A stretch of 64,000 nt of DNA from Anaerolineales bacterium (lineage in GTDB: Bacteria > Chloroflexota > Anaerolineae > 4572-78 > J111). Location: the NCBI GenBank assembly GCA_020634855.1, contig JACKAU010000024.1:14046-78045 (forward strand), read 5' to 3'. The notes beneath the pieces are model-generated. The model was not told where the DNA came from and made no database searches. It worked only from the letters and a program-made list of their open reading frames with translations. Made by a program: the position numbers and the translations under genes. Positions 25,517-33,616 of the stretch are shown in pieces (the first letter of the stretch is position 1; the number at the start of each line of letters is the position of its first letter).

Positions 25517-25692
25517 AGGACAATAAGCGCCAGGCTCCACAGCTCTTCGTGGAGTGACGAGGTGCAGGTTCATCGAAAGTTTCGGCGGGTGCCTGCCGGG
25601 TTACCACACCCCGAATTGTCCTCACCGCCCCCCTCAGGGGCATTAAGTCTTTCTACAAAACCGACAGATTGTCGGCCAAAATGAAAGATAGT
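25517..25692 (+). ncRNA. glmS ribozyme (glucosamine-6-phosphate-activated self-cleaving riboswitch)
   Basis: The conserved core is readable. GCGCC begins at 25527 after A25526, and the expected cleavage is between these two bases. A P1 hairpin CTCCAC...GTGGAG spans 25535-25554. TGACGAGGTGCAGGTT...ATCGAAAGTTTCGGCGGGTGCCTGCCGG (25555-25599) matches the P2/P2.1/P2.2 double pseudoknot core. P4 pairs CTTTC with GAAAG (25649-25688) and encloses the P4.1 stem CCGAC...GTCGG (25661-25675). The P3 region carries extra sequence (CCCCCTCAGGGG hairpin). By established knowledge GlcN6P is the cofactor: high GlcN6P triggers cleavage and loss of the downstream glmS mRNA. Here glmS starts about 240 bases downstream. 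Confidence 0.93.
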
Positions 25693-25770
25693 GGTTTACA
25701 AGCAACATCAACCATAACTTAATCGTGTGTCGTGGTTTGCTCATAGCGAGTGGTTCTATTGGCATACCTT

Positions 25771-25861
25771 CAGGATATCATATTGCAGCGTAGCAAGGCG
25801 CAGAAGTACAGCTATGGAGGCTGTCCCGTGTCTGTACAACCTTGCTGCCTGGTTTATCCTG
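25771..25861 (+). promoter_or_regulatory. Long nested hairpin in the glmS leader
   Basis: CAGGATA (25771-25777) pairs with TATCCTG (25855-25861), AGCAAGG (25792-25798) with CCTTGCT (25840-25846), and GTACAG (25806-25811) with CTGTAC (25832-25837). It lies between the ribozyme and the glmS start. I do not recognise it as a known RNA family. Confidence 0.5.
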
Positions 25862-25932
25862 AACACGATTAACGCTCTAAACACGCTAAACCCAAAAACG
25901 TGATAAATTTATTCTAAGGAGAATTTTAAGCT

Positions 25933-27774
25933 ATGTGTGGCATTGTAGGGTATATTGGTAACAAAGACGCATCAACAATTGTCTTGAACGGTTTAAAGAA
26001 ACTTGAATATCGCGGCTATGACTCGGCTGGGATAGCCTCGGTTAATGGCGTATTGGATATTCGACGCGCGTCGGGTAAATTGATCAACCTTGAAACTAAG
26101 CTGGCCGAACAGCCGCTGCTCGGCAACTTGGCCATCGGCCACACCCGCTGGGCTACCCACGGCGCGCCGGTGGAGCGAAATGCGCATCCTCATGCCGACG
26201 AAGCCAACAACGTCGCGGTGGTGCAGAACGGTATTGTTGAAAATTTCATGACGCTCCGTCGGCAGTTGCAAGACGAAGGACACGAATTTAAGTCTGATAC
26301 CGATACTGAGGTCATTACGCATTTAATTGATAAATATTTGGCTGACGGGAATGAGCTAGTAACGGCCTGCCGGCTAGCTTTTCGACAGCTCGAAGGGGCC
26401 CACGCCATCGCGGTTACCAGCCGACAAGAGCCGGATAAAATTATTGCAGCTCGATTGGGCAATGCCGGTGGCGTGATTGTGGGATTGGGTGAGGGCGAAA
26501 ATTATCTAGCTTCAGATATCCCCGCTATTCTGGAGCATACCCAACACGTCGTTTTTCTGGAAGATCAAGAAATGGCCGTCATCACGGCCAATGGCATTAC
26601 CTACAGCCGTATCGACGGTGCTCCCATCGAAAAGGATTACACCGTTATCACCTGGGATCCGATCAGCGCCGTCAAAGGTCAATACCATCATTTTATGGAA
26701 AAGGAGATTCACGAGCAGCCGCAATCGATTCAGAGCACTATTCGGGGGCGAGTCGATTTCACTACCGGCAAAATTGCTTTTGAAGAACTGCAACTGACCC
26801 CGGAAGCAGCCAAGCAGATCGATCGGGTGATGATTGTAGCCTGCGGGACGTCCTTCTATGCCGGCCAGGTGGGTCGATTCATCTTGGAGAAATTAGCCCG
26901 GATCAAAGTGTCGGTTGAGTATGCCTCGGAGTTTCGCTATCGCGATCCGCTAATCGATGACAAAACAGCTATTCTGGCGATCAGCCAGTCCGGCGAAACG
27001 GTCGATACCCTGGCGGCCATGGAAGAGGGTCGCGAACAAGGCGCGACACTGTGGTCGATTGTCAATGTGCAGGGCAGTATGGTTCACAAGTTGAGTGACG
27101 GTACAATTCTAATGCAGGCTGGACCGGAAATCGGCGTCGCCAGCACCAAAGCCTTTACCACCACCCTGACCGATTTATTCATGCTGGGGATGTACCTGGG
27201 TCAACTGCGCGGCACCTTGTCCGATGAAGAAAGCCTTGAGTTGGTTAAGCATCTGGCCCATTTGCCGGAACTGGCCGGCGAAGTTTTAAAAGACGGTTAC
27301 AACGATTACGAGACCTTAATTCATCGCTACCATAAAAAAGATCATTTTCTCTACCTGGGGCGCGGGGTTAACTACCCGATTGCGATGGAAGGAGCGTTGA
27401 AACTAAAAGAGATTAGCTACATTCACGCCGAAGGCTACCCGGCCGGCGAGATGAAACACGGCCCGATCGCGCTGATCGATGAGGATATGCCGGTTCTGTG
27501 CATTGTCACTCAGGATAACGTTTACGATAAGATGATCAGCCAAGTTGAGCAAGTTCGCGCTCGGGACGGCGTGGTCATTTCGCTGGTCAATGAAGGCGAT
27601 ACGATGGTCGCTGAGAAATCGACCCACATTTTGCAGATCCCACCAACGCACCCGTTCTTAACGCCCATTCTGTCAGTGATCCCGCTGCAACTGCTGGCCT
27701 ATCACATCGCCGTTCGCCGGGGGGCTGACGTCGATCAGCCCCGCAATTTGGCCAAATCGGTGACCGTGGAGTAA
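25933..27774 (+). CDS. glmS: Glutamine-fructose-6-phosphate aminotransferase (isomerizing)
   Basis: 613 residues; makes glucosamine-6-phosphate for cell-wall precursors. After the initiator Met the catalytic Cys begins the Ntn glutaminase domain (CGIVGYIGNKDA, GHTRWATHG, NGIVENF). Two SIS domains follow at about residues 290-430 and 460-600 (ACGTSFYAGQVGRF, ISQSGETVDT, STKAFTTTL, GRGVNYPIAMEGALKLKEISYIHAEGYPAGEMKHGP), with the C-terminal LAKSVTVE typical of the active-site tail. The ribosome-binding site AAGGAG lies 11 bases before the ATG. Expression is evidently controlled by the upstream glmS ribozyme. Confidence 0.97.
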   Translation: MCGIVGYIGNKDASTIVLNGLKKLEYRGYDSAGIASVNGVLDIRRASGKLINLETKLAEQPLLGNLAIGHTRWATHGAPVERNAHPHADEANNVAVVQNGIVENFMTLRRQLQDEGHEFKSDTDTEVITHLIDKYLADGNELVTACRLAFRQLEGAHAIAVTSRQEPDKIIAARLGNAGGVIVGLGEGENYLASDIPAILEHTQHVVFLEDQEMAVITANGITYSRIDGAPIEKDYTVITWDPISAVKGQYHHFMEKEIHEQPQSIQSTIRGRVDFTTGKIAFEELQLTPEAAKQIDRVMIVACGTSFYAGQVGRFILEKLARIKVSVEYASEFRYRDPLIDDKTAILAISQSGETVDTLAAMEEGREQGATLWSIVNVQGSMVHKLSDGTILMQAGPEIGVASTKAFTTTLTDLFMLGMYLGQLRGTLSDEESLELVKHLAHLPELAGEVLKDGYNDYETLIHRYHKKDHFLYLGRGVNYPIAMEGALKLKEISYIHAEGYPAGEMKHGPIALIDEDMPVLCIVTQDNVYDKMISQVEQVRARDGVVISLVNEGDTMVAEKSTHILQIPPTHPFLTPILSVIPLQLLAYHIAVRRGADVDQPRNLAKSVTVE

Positions 27775-28254
27775 GCCGTGGGGCACAATCACCCCCACCC
27801 GGCCATTTTCCTCCGGTTGGGGAAAGCAGGTGGTCGCCCTCTTTGATGGTCGGGTTTTTGAGGGTGTCGGTCCAGTGGATATTCTGCCGGCTGGCGTTGA
27901 CGTTGTGCAGAAAGACGTTCATGACCGCCAGCGCCCAGGTTGCGCCGTTGGCTTCTTGGGCATACAGGGCGTAGTTGTCGGCCTGGTTAGGGTGATCGCG
28001 GGCGACATGCTGGGCGCACTTGATCAGCAGCGAACTGCTGCCGGCGGCGGGGTCGCAGATGCGGTCGCCGGGCCGGGGGTCGAGCAGGCGGGCCAGTAAA
28101 ATGCTAACCTGCGGCGGGGTGTAGAACTCGCCCGCTTTTTTGCCGGCCCCGGCCGCAAACTTGCCGATCAAATATTCGTAGGCGTTGCCGATGATATCCA
28201 GATCGCCCACCCGCGAGGGGCGCAGATCGAGCCGGGGGTCGGCAAAGTCATTCT
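27775..28254 (-). pseudogene. Remnant of a type I restriction-modification methylase (HsdM)
   Basis: Read leftwards from about 28254, the open frame lacks a proper start but shows HsdM sequence: FADPRLDLRP, IGNAYEYLIGKFA, GEFYTPPQVSILLARLL, the SAM motif DPAAGSSSLLI, and NPTIKEGDHLL. It then breaks. The catalytic NPPF/Y region is missing, and after the break another frame reads ENGRVGVIVPHGLL, the next conserved HsdM block, ending against the glmS stop codon. This indicates an internal deletion plus loss of both ends. No hsdS or hsdR is nearby. It is a dead gene fragment, not an active methylase. Confidence 0.85.
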
Positions 28255-28381
28255 ATGGGTTCTCTTCCTCCTCCTTCCATTTTAACAATCTTTTCTCCTC
28301 CTGACAACCGGACTTGGGTACAGAAGGGAGAATTTAGAATTTAGAATGGAAAAAATCAATCACCATGGTCTTCTACTCCGA

Positions 28382-28620
28382 CTCACCTAGGTGTTGGCGG
28401 CTGATCATTAGAATGATTCGTCTGAGTCACCTAGGTGTTGGCGGCTGATCATTAGAATGATTCGTCTGAGTCACCTAGGTGATCGTGGCTGATCATTAGA
28501 GTGACTCACCCTGACTCACCTAGGTGACTCACCCTGACTCACCTAGGTGACTCACCCTGACTCACCTAGGTGAGTCGCCTTGAGTCACTATAGTGAGTCG
28601 GAGTGACTCACCTAGGTGAT
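28382..28620. repeat. Array of CACCTAGGTG palindromes
   Basis: The decamer CACCTAGGTG occurs at 28384, 28428, 28472, 28517, 28540, 28563 and 28609, with a variant CACTATAGTG at 28586. Spacing is 44, 44, 45, then 23 repeatedly. The first units are near-identical 44-base repeats (with TTGGCGGCTGATCATTAGAATGATTCG), the later ones 23-base repeats with GACTCACC. It sits between the hsdM remnant and the sigma-54 operon. The interval 28621-28777 shows nothing further. Confidence 0.85.
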
Positions 28621-28777
28621 AGGAATACAGCCATCCTCATTCGCCGCGAGATGAAGGGGTTGGTTACGGGCTGGGTTTGAGCCATAGTGCCAGCCACCGG
28701 AATAATTATCCGGAGTTAAGTCAATTGTCCCCTGCGCCGAATCTTATTTCGTCTGGTTGGTAAATTGGCCCACTTTG

Positions 28778-28901
28778 GCGAAAAAAGTTTCGCAGCTTTA
28801 AATCCCTCGAAAGCGCGATAATGCTTTTGATCACTATCGAACCCCCGGTTGATCTCCCTTTTACCCTCAATCTAACGCTTTTGGTAACCAAATGGGGTTA
28901 C
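28778..28901. promoter_or_regulatory. Candidate upstream activator sites of the sigma-54 promoter
   Basis: Three dyads lie 90-210 bases before the expected transcription start: GCGAAA-4-TTTCGC (28778-28793), TCGAAAGC-8-GCTTTTGA (28807-28830, one mismatch) and GTAACC-6-GGTTAC (28884-28901). Distance and symmetry fit enhancer sites for the activator encoded at 38985. They are not the same sequence, so which of them, if any, is used is open. Confidence 0.35.
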
Positions 28902-28962
28902 TTAAGCTTAAAAAACCTCTTTTTGGCTTGATTTTTCAGATTCATTCCTAAAATCCGCTAAC

Positions 28963-28979
28963 TTGGCACGGAACTTGCA
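28963..28979 (+). promoter_or_regulatory. Sigma-54 (-24/-12) promoter
   Basis: TTGGCACG-GAAC-TTGCA matches the sigma-54 consensus TGGCACG-N4-TTGCW at every key base: GG at 28965-28966 and GC at 28977-28978, ten bases apart. Transcription would start near 28990, 50 bases before the AGGAGG site of the first gene. A sigma-54 gene and a sigma-54 activator lie at the far end of the same cluster. Confidence 0.88.
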
Positions 28980-29042
28980 ACATATAAATAGTAGTAGTGA
29001 TTTACTCCATATCAATGAACTGTAAAAAACAGGAGGTTTACA

Positions 29043-29663
29043 ATGCATGATATTGATCGGACCCAAATGGAAATGGAATGGGAGGCGGATCCGTTCGGCG
29101 CCGGAGAGTATGAATATGACGAGTACGAATATGACTCCCAAGCGGAGATGTATGGTGAGGCGGAGGCTGATCTCTACGGTGAATATGAATATGAATTTGA
29201 AGGGACATTTGATGAAGCGGAAGAGATGGAACTGGCGGCTGAATTATTGGAAATCACGGACGAGGCTGAACTTGACCAGTTCCTGGGGAGCTTGATTAAA
29301 AGAGCCGGTCGGGCGGTAGGCCGGGCTATCAAATCTCCGGTGGGTCGCCACTTGGGCGGTATCTTAAGAGGCATGGCCCGAAAGGCGCTGCCCATTGCCG
29401 GCGGCGCGATCGGTACCTATTTCGGCGGACCGGGCGGCGGCGCTATCGGCAGCCGGCTGGCTTCAGGCGCCGGACGGTTGTTCGGCTTAGAACTCGAAGG
29501 CATGAGTATGGAAGATCAAGAATTTGAGGTGGCTAGACGATTTGTGCGTTTTGCCGGAGACGCGGCCAAGAATGCGGCTATGGCTCCTGCTGCGACATCG
29601 CCCGCAGCGGCCGCTCAAAATGCGGCCGCTGCCGCCGCCAGAAACATGCGCCGGGGCTGTTAA
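29043..29663 (+). CDS. Acidic-leader, glycine-rich protein A (unknown function)
   Basis: 206 residues, first gene behind the sigma-54 promoter, with a perfect AGGAGG 6 bases before ATG. Residues 1-58 are extremely acidic and aromatic (repeats of YEYDEYEY, YGEYEYEFEG). Residues 60-80 form an acidic helix (EEMELAAELLEI...ELDQFLG). Residues 82-145 are basic and then Gly/Ala rich (KRAGRAVGRA, RKALPIAGGAIGTYFGGPGGGAIGS), a glycine-zipper-like pattern. Residues 150-206 contain EDQEFEVARRFVRFAG, an Ala-rich helix, and a C-terminal RRGC. The 29856 gene is a paralogue. There is no Sec signal. Such proteins could insert into membranes or be cargo of a dedicated export/processing system; this is inference. 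Not assigned to a named family. Confidence 0.8.
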   Translation: MHDIDRTQMEMEWEADPFGAGEYEYDEYEYDSQAEMYGEAEADLYGEYEYEFEGTFDEAEEMELAAELLEITDEAELDQFLGSLIKRAGRAVGRAIKSPVGRHLGGILRGMARKALPIAGGAIGTYFGGPGGGAIGSRLASGAGRLFGLELEGMSMEDQEFEVARRFVRFAGDAAKNAAMAPAATSPAAAAQNAAAAAARNMRRGC

Positions 29664-29855
29664 GTCGAGGTGTGACCTCTGGGCGACAGATGCCCGGGGG
29701 TAGAGGCGGGCAGAGTGGCCGGTGGATACGTCGAGGTCGCCGGATTATTTTGCTCGATGTCTAAGTCGGGCGGCAAGTCCCTGAGTACGATACAGGGAGC
29801 TATCACTTTACTGCGAGTTGATTCGCTTTATCCAGCCAGATAAGTGGAGGTTACG

Positions 29856-30521
29856 ATGTATAACGGAAATCGTCTGAATTCAGAATGGGCGTTCGATGGT
29901 CCGGCGTCTAACGAGTTCGAGTTTTCGTCGGAGTGGGAATTCGCTGAGGAGATCTCGCTCGAAAGCCCTTTTTCAGAAGGCGAGGAGATGGAGTTGGCGG
30001 CCGAACTGCTTGAAATCATGGATGAAGAGGAGTTGGAACAGTTCCTGGGCAAACTGTTCAAGAAGGCCTGGCGTGGTATTCGTAAAGTTGGCCGCAGTGT
30101 ATTTCGCCCTTTGGGGCGAGTCCTCAAATCTGTAGCTAAGAAGGCTCTGCCATTCCTGGGGGGGGCGCTGGGGTCTTTCATTCCTGTGCCCGGCGTGGGT
30201 ACGGCCATTGGTTCAGCCGTGGGCGGCGCCTTAAGTAAAGCCCTTGAAATGGAATTTGAGGGGTTAGACCCGGAGGATCAGGAGTTTGAAATGGCCCGGC
30301 GCTTTGTCCGTTTGGCCGGTACAGCGGCCAGACAGGCGGCCATGACGCCACCGGGAATTGATCCGCAAATGGCGGTCAATCAAGCTCTAACCGCAGCAGC
30401 GCGCCAGCAAATGCCCCAATTAGCGAGTGGCCAAAAATCCTTGATCGGTTCGATGAACGGCCGGGGACGCAGCGGGCGTTGCGTCCGGCGCGGCCGTACG
30501 ATCATCATCTTCGGGGCCTAA
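29856..30521 (+). CDS. Acidic-leader, glycine-rich protein B (paralogue of A)
   Basis: 221 residues from ATG 29856, chosen over the in-frame GTG at 29844 because GGAGG (29846-29850) lies 5 bases before the ATG. It shares with protein A the order acidic/aromatic leader (EFEFSSEWEFAEE), helix GEEMELAAELLEIMDEEELEQFLGKL, basic stretch (KKAWRGIRKVGRSVFRPLGR), KKALPFLGGALGSFIPVPGVGTAIGSAVGGAL, LDPEDQEFEMARRFVRLAGTAARQAA. It differs at the C-terminus, which is strongly basic with a hydrophobic end (RGRSGRCVRRGRTIIIFGA). It is separated from A by 190 bases without another promoter that I can see. Duplicated cargo, subunits of one assembly, or a toxin pair are all possible. Confidence 0.8.
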   Translation: MYNGNRLNSEWAFDGPASNEFEFSSEWEFAEEISLESPFSEGEEMELAAELLEIMDEEELEQFLGKLFKKAWRGIRKVGRSVFRPLGRVLKSVAKKALPFLGGALGSFIPVPGVGTAIGSAVGGALSKALEMEFEGLDPEDQEFEMARRFVRLAGTAARQAAMTPPGIDPQMAVNQALTAAARQQMPQLASGQKSLIGSMNGRGRSGRCVRRGRTIIIFGA

Positions 30522-30523
30522 TC

Positions 30524-31882
30524 ATGCCGACGATGCCGCTACCCTTATGGATGGTTTCGCAAGAGACGCGGGCGCTGCTTACGCGGCTGGGTCGGGTCAA
30601 ACCGTTTGCTCTGGTCGAGTCGATGGTCCCGGCGGCGGCGCTCTCGCCGGCAGCGCAGACAGCGATTGAAATTTATTTGGCGCAGGGGCGGCGAGAACTC
30701 CGGCAGATGATCTATCTTTTTCTCAACTGGCTGCAAGGGCCTGAGGGCCGGCGTGCGCCGGCGCATGTGATCCAGCGCCGGTTTACCTTTTTACGACTGC
30801 GGTTCAATACCACGCTGTCTCAGTTCGATATCTTTGCCGATGTGATTACTCAGCGCAGCGAGCATGAAACGGGCGTCTGGCTGTCCGGCCTCGATGCGGT
30901 GGCTGCCGATGCCCTGGCCTTGCCGGATTACTACGAGGCGCCACCGGTAATCTGCTACCTCGACCGGGGCCACGGGGCGGCTATCCGACGGGCCAGAACC
31001 CGCTTGCCGGGTGGCGGCGAAAATCCGGTCGCCATCATCCGGGTGCCGCGTGAGCGTATGGTCGGCAGTGGCATTGCGTCATCATTAATCCATGAGGTAG
31101 GGCACCAGGGTTCAGCTTTGCTCGATCTGGTCGAGTCGCTGCGGCCGGTGCTGCAAGGGATGCAGCGGGTGGGCGGGAAGGATCGACTGGCCTGGGTGAT
31201 GTGGGAGCGCTGGCTCTCGGAGATCTTGGCCGACTTCTGGGCCGTAGCCCGGGTGGGTATTTCGGCCACCGTCGGCTTGATGGGCGTAGTGAGCCTGCCG
31301 CGGGCCTTTGTTTTTCGGGTCAGTCTCGACGACCCCCATCCGATTCCTTGGATTCGGGTCAAGCTTAGCTGTGCGATGGGGCATGCCCTCTTTCCGCACC
31401 CTCAATGGCCCAGACTGGCCGCCGTGTGGGAATCGTTCTATCCCACGGCCGGCTTAAATGAAGAAACGCGGGCCTTGTTAGCCACGTTAGAAACCAACAT
31501 GCCCGGTTTTGTCAGCCTGCTGGTCAACCACCGGCCTAAGCTGCTGCGCGGCCAATCGCTCATCGAGGTGCTGGCCGTGGATGAGCGCCGGCCAAACCGG
31601 CTGGCAGCCCACTTCGACACGTGGCGCAGCAATCCAGACCTGATGCGGTCGGCTTCCCCCTCGATCGTTTTTGCGGTGATTGGCCAGGCAAAAGCTAATG
31701 GCAAGTTGAGTCCGGAAACTGAAGGGCGTATTGTCGGTGATCTTTTGACGTATTGGGCGCTGCGTCGCTCGTTAGATACCTCTGAGAGCTGTGCCAAGCA
31801 AGAGTTGAAGCCGCACCAAAGGGGCCGCCAGGGGGCAGGGGTCGTGTCTGTTTTCAACAATGGAAATATTAGAAATAAATAG
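30524..31882 (+). CDS. Putative gluzincin-type zinc metallopeptidase
   Basis: 452 residues from the ATG at 30524, two bases after the stop of protein B. A longer open frame starts inside B and lacks a ribosome-binding site. The zinc site is H190-E-V-G-H194-Q within SSLIHEVGHQG, with E233 in WLSEILADFWAV as the likely third ligand, the E-x-x-x-D arrangement of gluzincins. The N-terminal half is helical (ELRQMIYLFLNWLQ). The C-terminal half has no recognised domain and no signal peptide or TM segment is clear. Its position directly after the two acidic-leader proteins suggests processing or modification of them; that is inference. Confidence 0.75.
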   Translation: MPTMPLPLWMVSQETRALLTRLGRVKPFALVESMVPAAALSPAAQTAIEIYLAQGRRELRQMIYLFLNWLQGPEGRRAPAHVIQRRFTFLRLRFNTTLSQFDIFADVITQRSEHETGVWLSGLDAVAADALALPDYYEAPPVICYLDRGHGAAIRRARTRLPGGGENPVAIIRVPRERMVGSGIASSLIHEVGHQGSALLDLVESLRPVLQGMQRVGGKDRLAWVMWERWLSEILADFWAVARVGISATVGLMGVVSLPRAFVFRVSLDDPHPIPWIRVKLSCAMGHALFPHPQWPRLAAVWESFYPTAGLNEETRALLATLETNMPGFVSLLVNHRPKLLRGQSLIEVLAVDERRPNRLAAHFDTWRSNPDLMRSASPSIVFAVIGQAKANGKLSPETEGRIVGDLLTYWALRRSLDTSESCAKQELKPHQRGRQGAGVVSVFNNGNIRNK

Positions 31883-31903
31883 TAATTATCATAGGAGGTT
31901 ATT

Positions 31904-33601
31904 ATGCCCGACGAAATAAATACGAACATCGAATTTACACCGGAGCCCGCGAACAACCCGACCATTAAATACGGCGTAAAAGTTAGCGGCGATGCCGCTG
32001 AATTGTTGCGGCAAAGCAGTGCTCGTGGCAACACGGTCTCGCTGGCCCCCTCACAGGTAACGGCTACCGCCGACCTGCTACTCTGGTATGTTATCAGAAA
32101 AACTACCGACGGATTGTCGTTCAAGAATTATCAGGCTTTTATGGATTTTGTACTTTGTCAGGATAGGGCCGCATTCGACTCTTTGGAGGGATTTGAAAGG
32201 GATCGCATCCAAAACCAGAAGCAACCGCGTTTTCAAGCGTTGCAGGGAAGACGCTACCTGCCCTATACCGATACCGACGCCTATCGTTTATTAAAGATCG
32301 CGACAGAGGCCTTCCTTACGGTCAACTGTGGTGTGCCTTTCATCTATCCGGGAGCCCAAAACCTTCTCAGCGGCCCTCTTGAGGGATTAGACCTGGATCA
32401 GGAGTTGAGGCATATCAGTGGCTTAGGTAATAGTGATCTGGTCGAGCAGTGGTGGGGCGATTACCTGCAAGCCACCAACGGAAGTAACGATCTAACCTTA
32501 CCGTACCTCATGTTGATCCGAAGAAAGTTGCGGGGTGATGATATTATAATGACGTTCAACATCGAGTCAGGAACCTGGACGCCCGATGAAGAAAGGTTAT
32601 GCTATGGTATTTTAGGGGAAAAATTGACCATGCCCTGTTTTGTCGAACTGATCTGGTCCTATTGGCACGAACAGGGGATGTTAGTCCAGACCATGAACGC
32701 CATCAGCCGGCGTTTCCAAAACGTTCACGGTTTCGCCGATCAGGATCCCCTGGCCATGATTGAAATTGACCCATTGCGGCCGCTCAATAATTTGCTGTGG
32801 GGCTATGTCCAGGATGAGCAGCACCGTCTCTCTCTGGTGCGTCGCGCGTATGAATATGATCACCATTACGGCTTAACGCTAGAAGGCAAGGCTGTTCCCA
32901 AGTTACGACCGGCGGATAGCCGTAGCCGTTTTTTGGAGGCCTTCCACCAACTGCTACACCTGGCGTCGATTTTCTATAAGCAAGACGACGACACGACCGT
33001 CAGAGCCGATGCCTTTCCGGTGCTCAATGCCCTCAAGGATGTCCACATGCTGCTGTCTGAAGGGGCGCATAACCAGTTTGGCGATTTGCCGGTTACGGCT
33101 CGAACTGAAATGCTCATGCAACAATGGCTGCTGGCTCGGCCCGAATTTCGTGAGCTGCTGCCGACCCGGACGATGGTGGCCTACCCGGAAGAATGGATGG
33201 ATCGCGTGGATGCCATGAAAAAATTGCAAAGCTGGATAAATACGAGCGTTTTGCATTTTCATCACCTGGCCCGATATGGTGAGCAAATTTTGCTCTCGGC
33301 TCGTTTTGGTAGCTGGAGTGAGGTGAACGATCCTGAAATAGCGAAAGTGTGGGCCCGTTTCTGGCGATCCCAAATCCAGGGATACATCCATGCTTACAGC
33401 ACCGTCACCGGCGTGGACCTGACAGCGACCAATGTATGGCAGCAGCAACGGTCTCTGGTTACCAGCCAGCCTTCGACCTTGCTCCGCCAGCGACTACTGA
33501 CAGGTTCGAATATGCCTTCGCTAACCGCGGGAGGGACATCAATCACGTTGTCAAAACCGTTTCGAGAGCGGAAGGAAGCTCGAAAAGCAGCTAGAGAATA
33601 A
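31904..33601 (+). CDS. Uncharacterised 565-residue protein of the sigma-54 cluster
   Basis: Preceded by AGGAGG (31892-31897) and an ATG at 31904. Mostly helical, soluble, without signal peptide, TM segment, nucleotide-binding loop or zinc motif that I can recognise. Notable stretches are WYVIRKTTDGLSFKNYQAFMDFVLC, GVPFIYPGAQNLL, a His-rich RAYEYDHHYGL, and SWINTSVLHFHHLARYGEQILLSARFG. The last 40 residues are basic and low-complexity (KPFRERKEARKAARE). It may be a scaffold or an enzyme of an unknown family. Tight packing between the peptidase and the PLP-enzyme genes puts it in the same transcript. Confidence 0.75.
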   Translation: MPDEINTNIEFTPEPANNPTIKYGVKVSGDAAELLRQSSARGNTVSLAPSQVTATADLLLWYVIRKTTDGLSFKNYQAFMDFVLCQDRAAFDSLEGFERDRIQNQKQPRFQALQGRRYLPYTDTDAYRLLKIATEAFLTVNCGVPFIYPGAQNLLSGPLEGLDLDQELRHISGLGNSDLVEQWWGDYLQATNGSNDLTLPYLMLIRRKLRGDDIIMTFNIESGTWTPDEERLCYGILGEKLTMPCFVELIWSYWHEQGMLVQTMNAISRRFQNVHGFADQDPLAMIEIDPLRPLNNLLWGYVQDEQHRLSLVRRAYEYDHHYGLTLEGKAVPKLRPADSRSRFLEAFHQLLHLASIFYKQDDDTTVRADAFPVLNALKDVHMLLSEGAHNQFGDLPVTARTEMLMQQWLLARPEFRELLPTRTMVAYPEEWMDRVDAMKKLQSWINTSVLHFHHLARYGEQILLSARFGSWSEVNDPEIAKVWARFWRSQIQGYIHAYSTVTGVDLTATNVWQQQRSLVTSQPSTLLRQRLLTGSNMPSLTAGGTSITLSKPFRERKEARKAARE

Positions 33602-33616
33602 TAGTGTTGGACGAAG

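Noticed and set aside
27587..27774. Continuation of the hsdM remnant into the glmS coding region
   Set aside because: The minus-strand frame stays open there only as the antisense of glmS; the HsdM similarity ends at about 27775.
28382..28620. CRISPR array
   Set aside because: Units are palindromic with 23- or 44-base periodicity and near-identical spacers, and no cas gene is present.
29043..30521. Classical class II bacteriocin or RiPP precursors
   Set aside because: At over 200 residues they are too long, have no double-glycine leader cleavage site that I can assign, and no ABC peptidase-transporter or known RiPP enzyme is adjacent.
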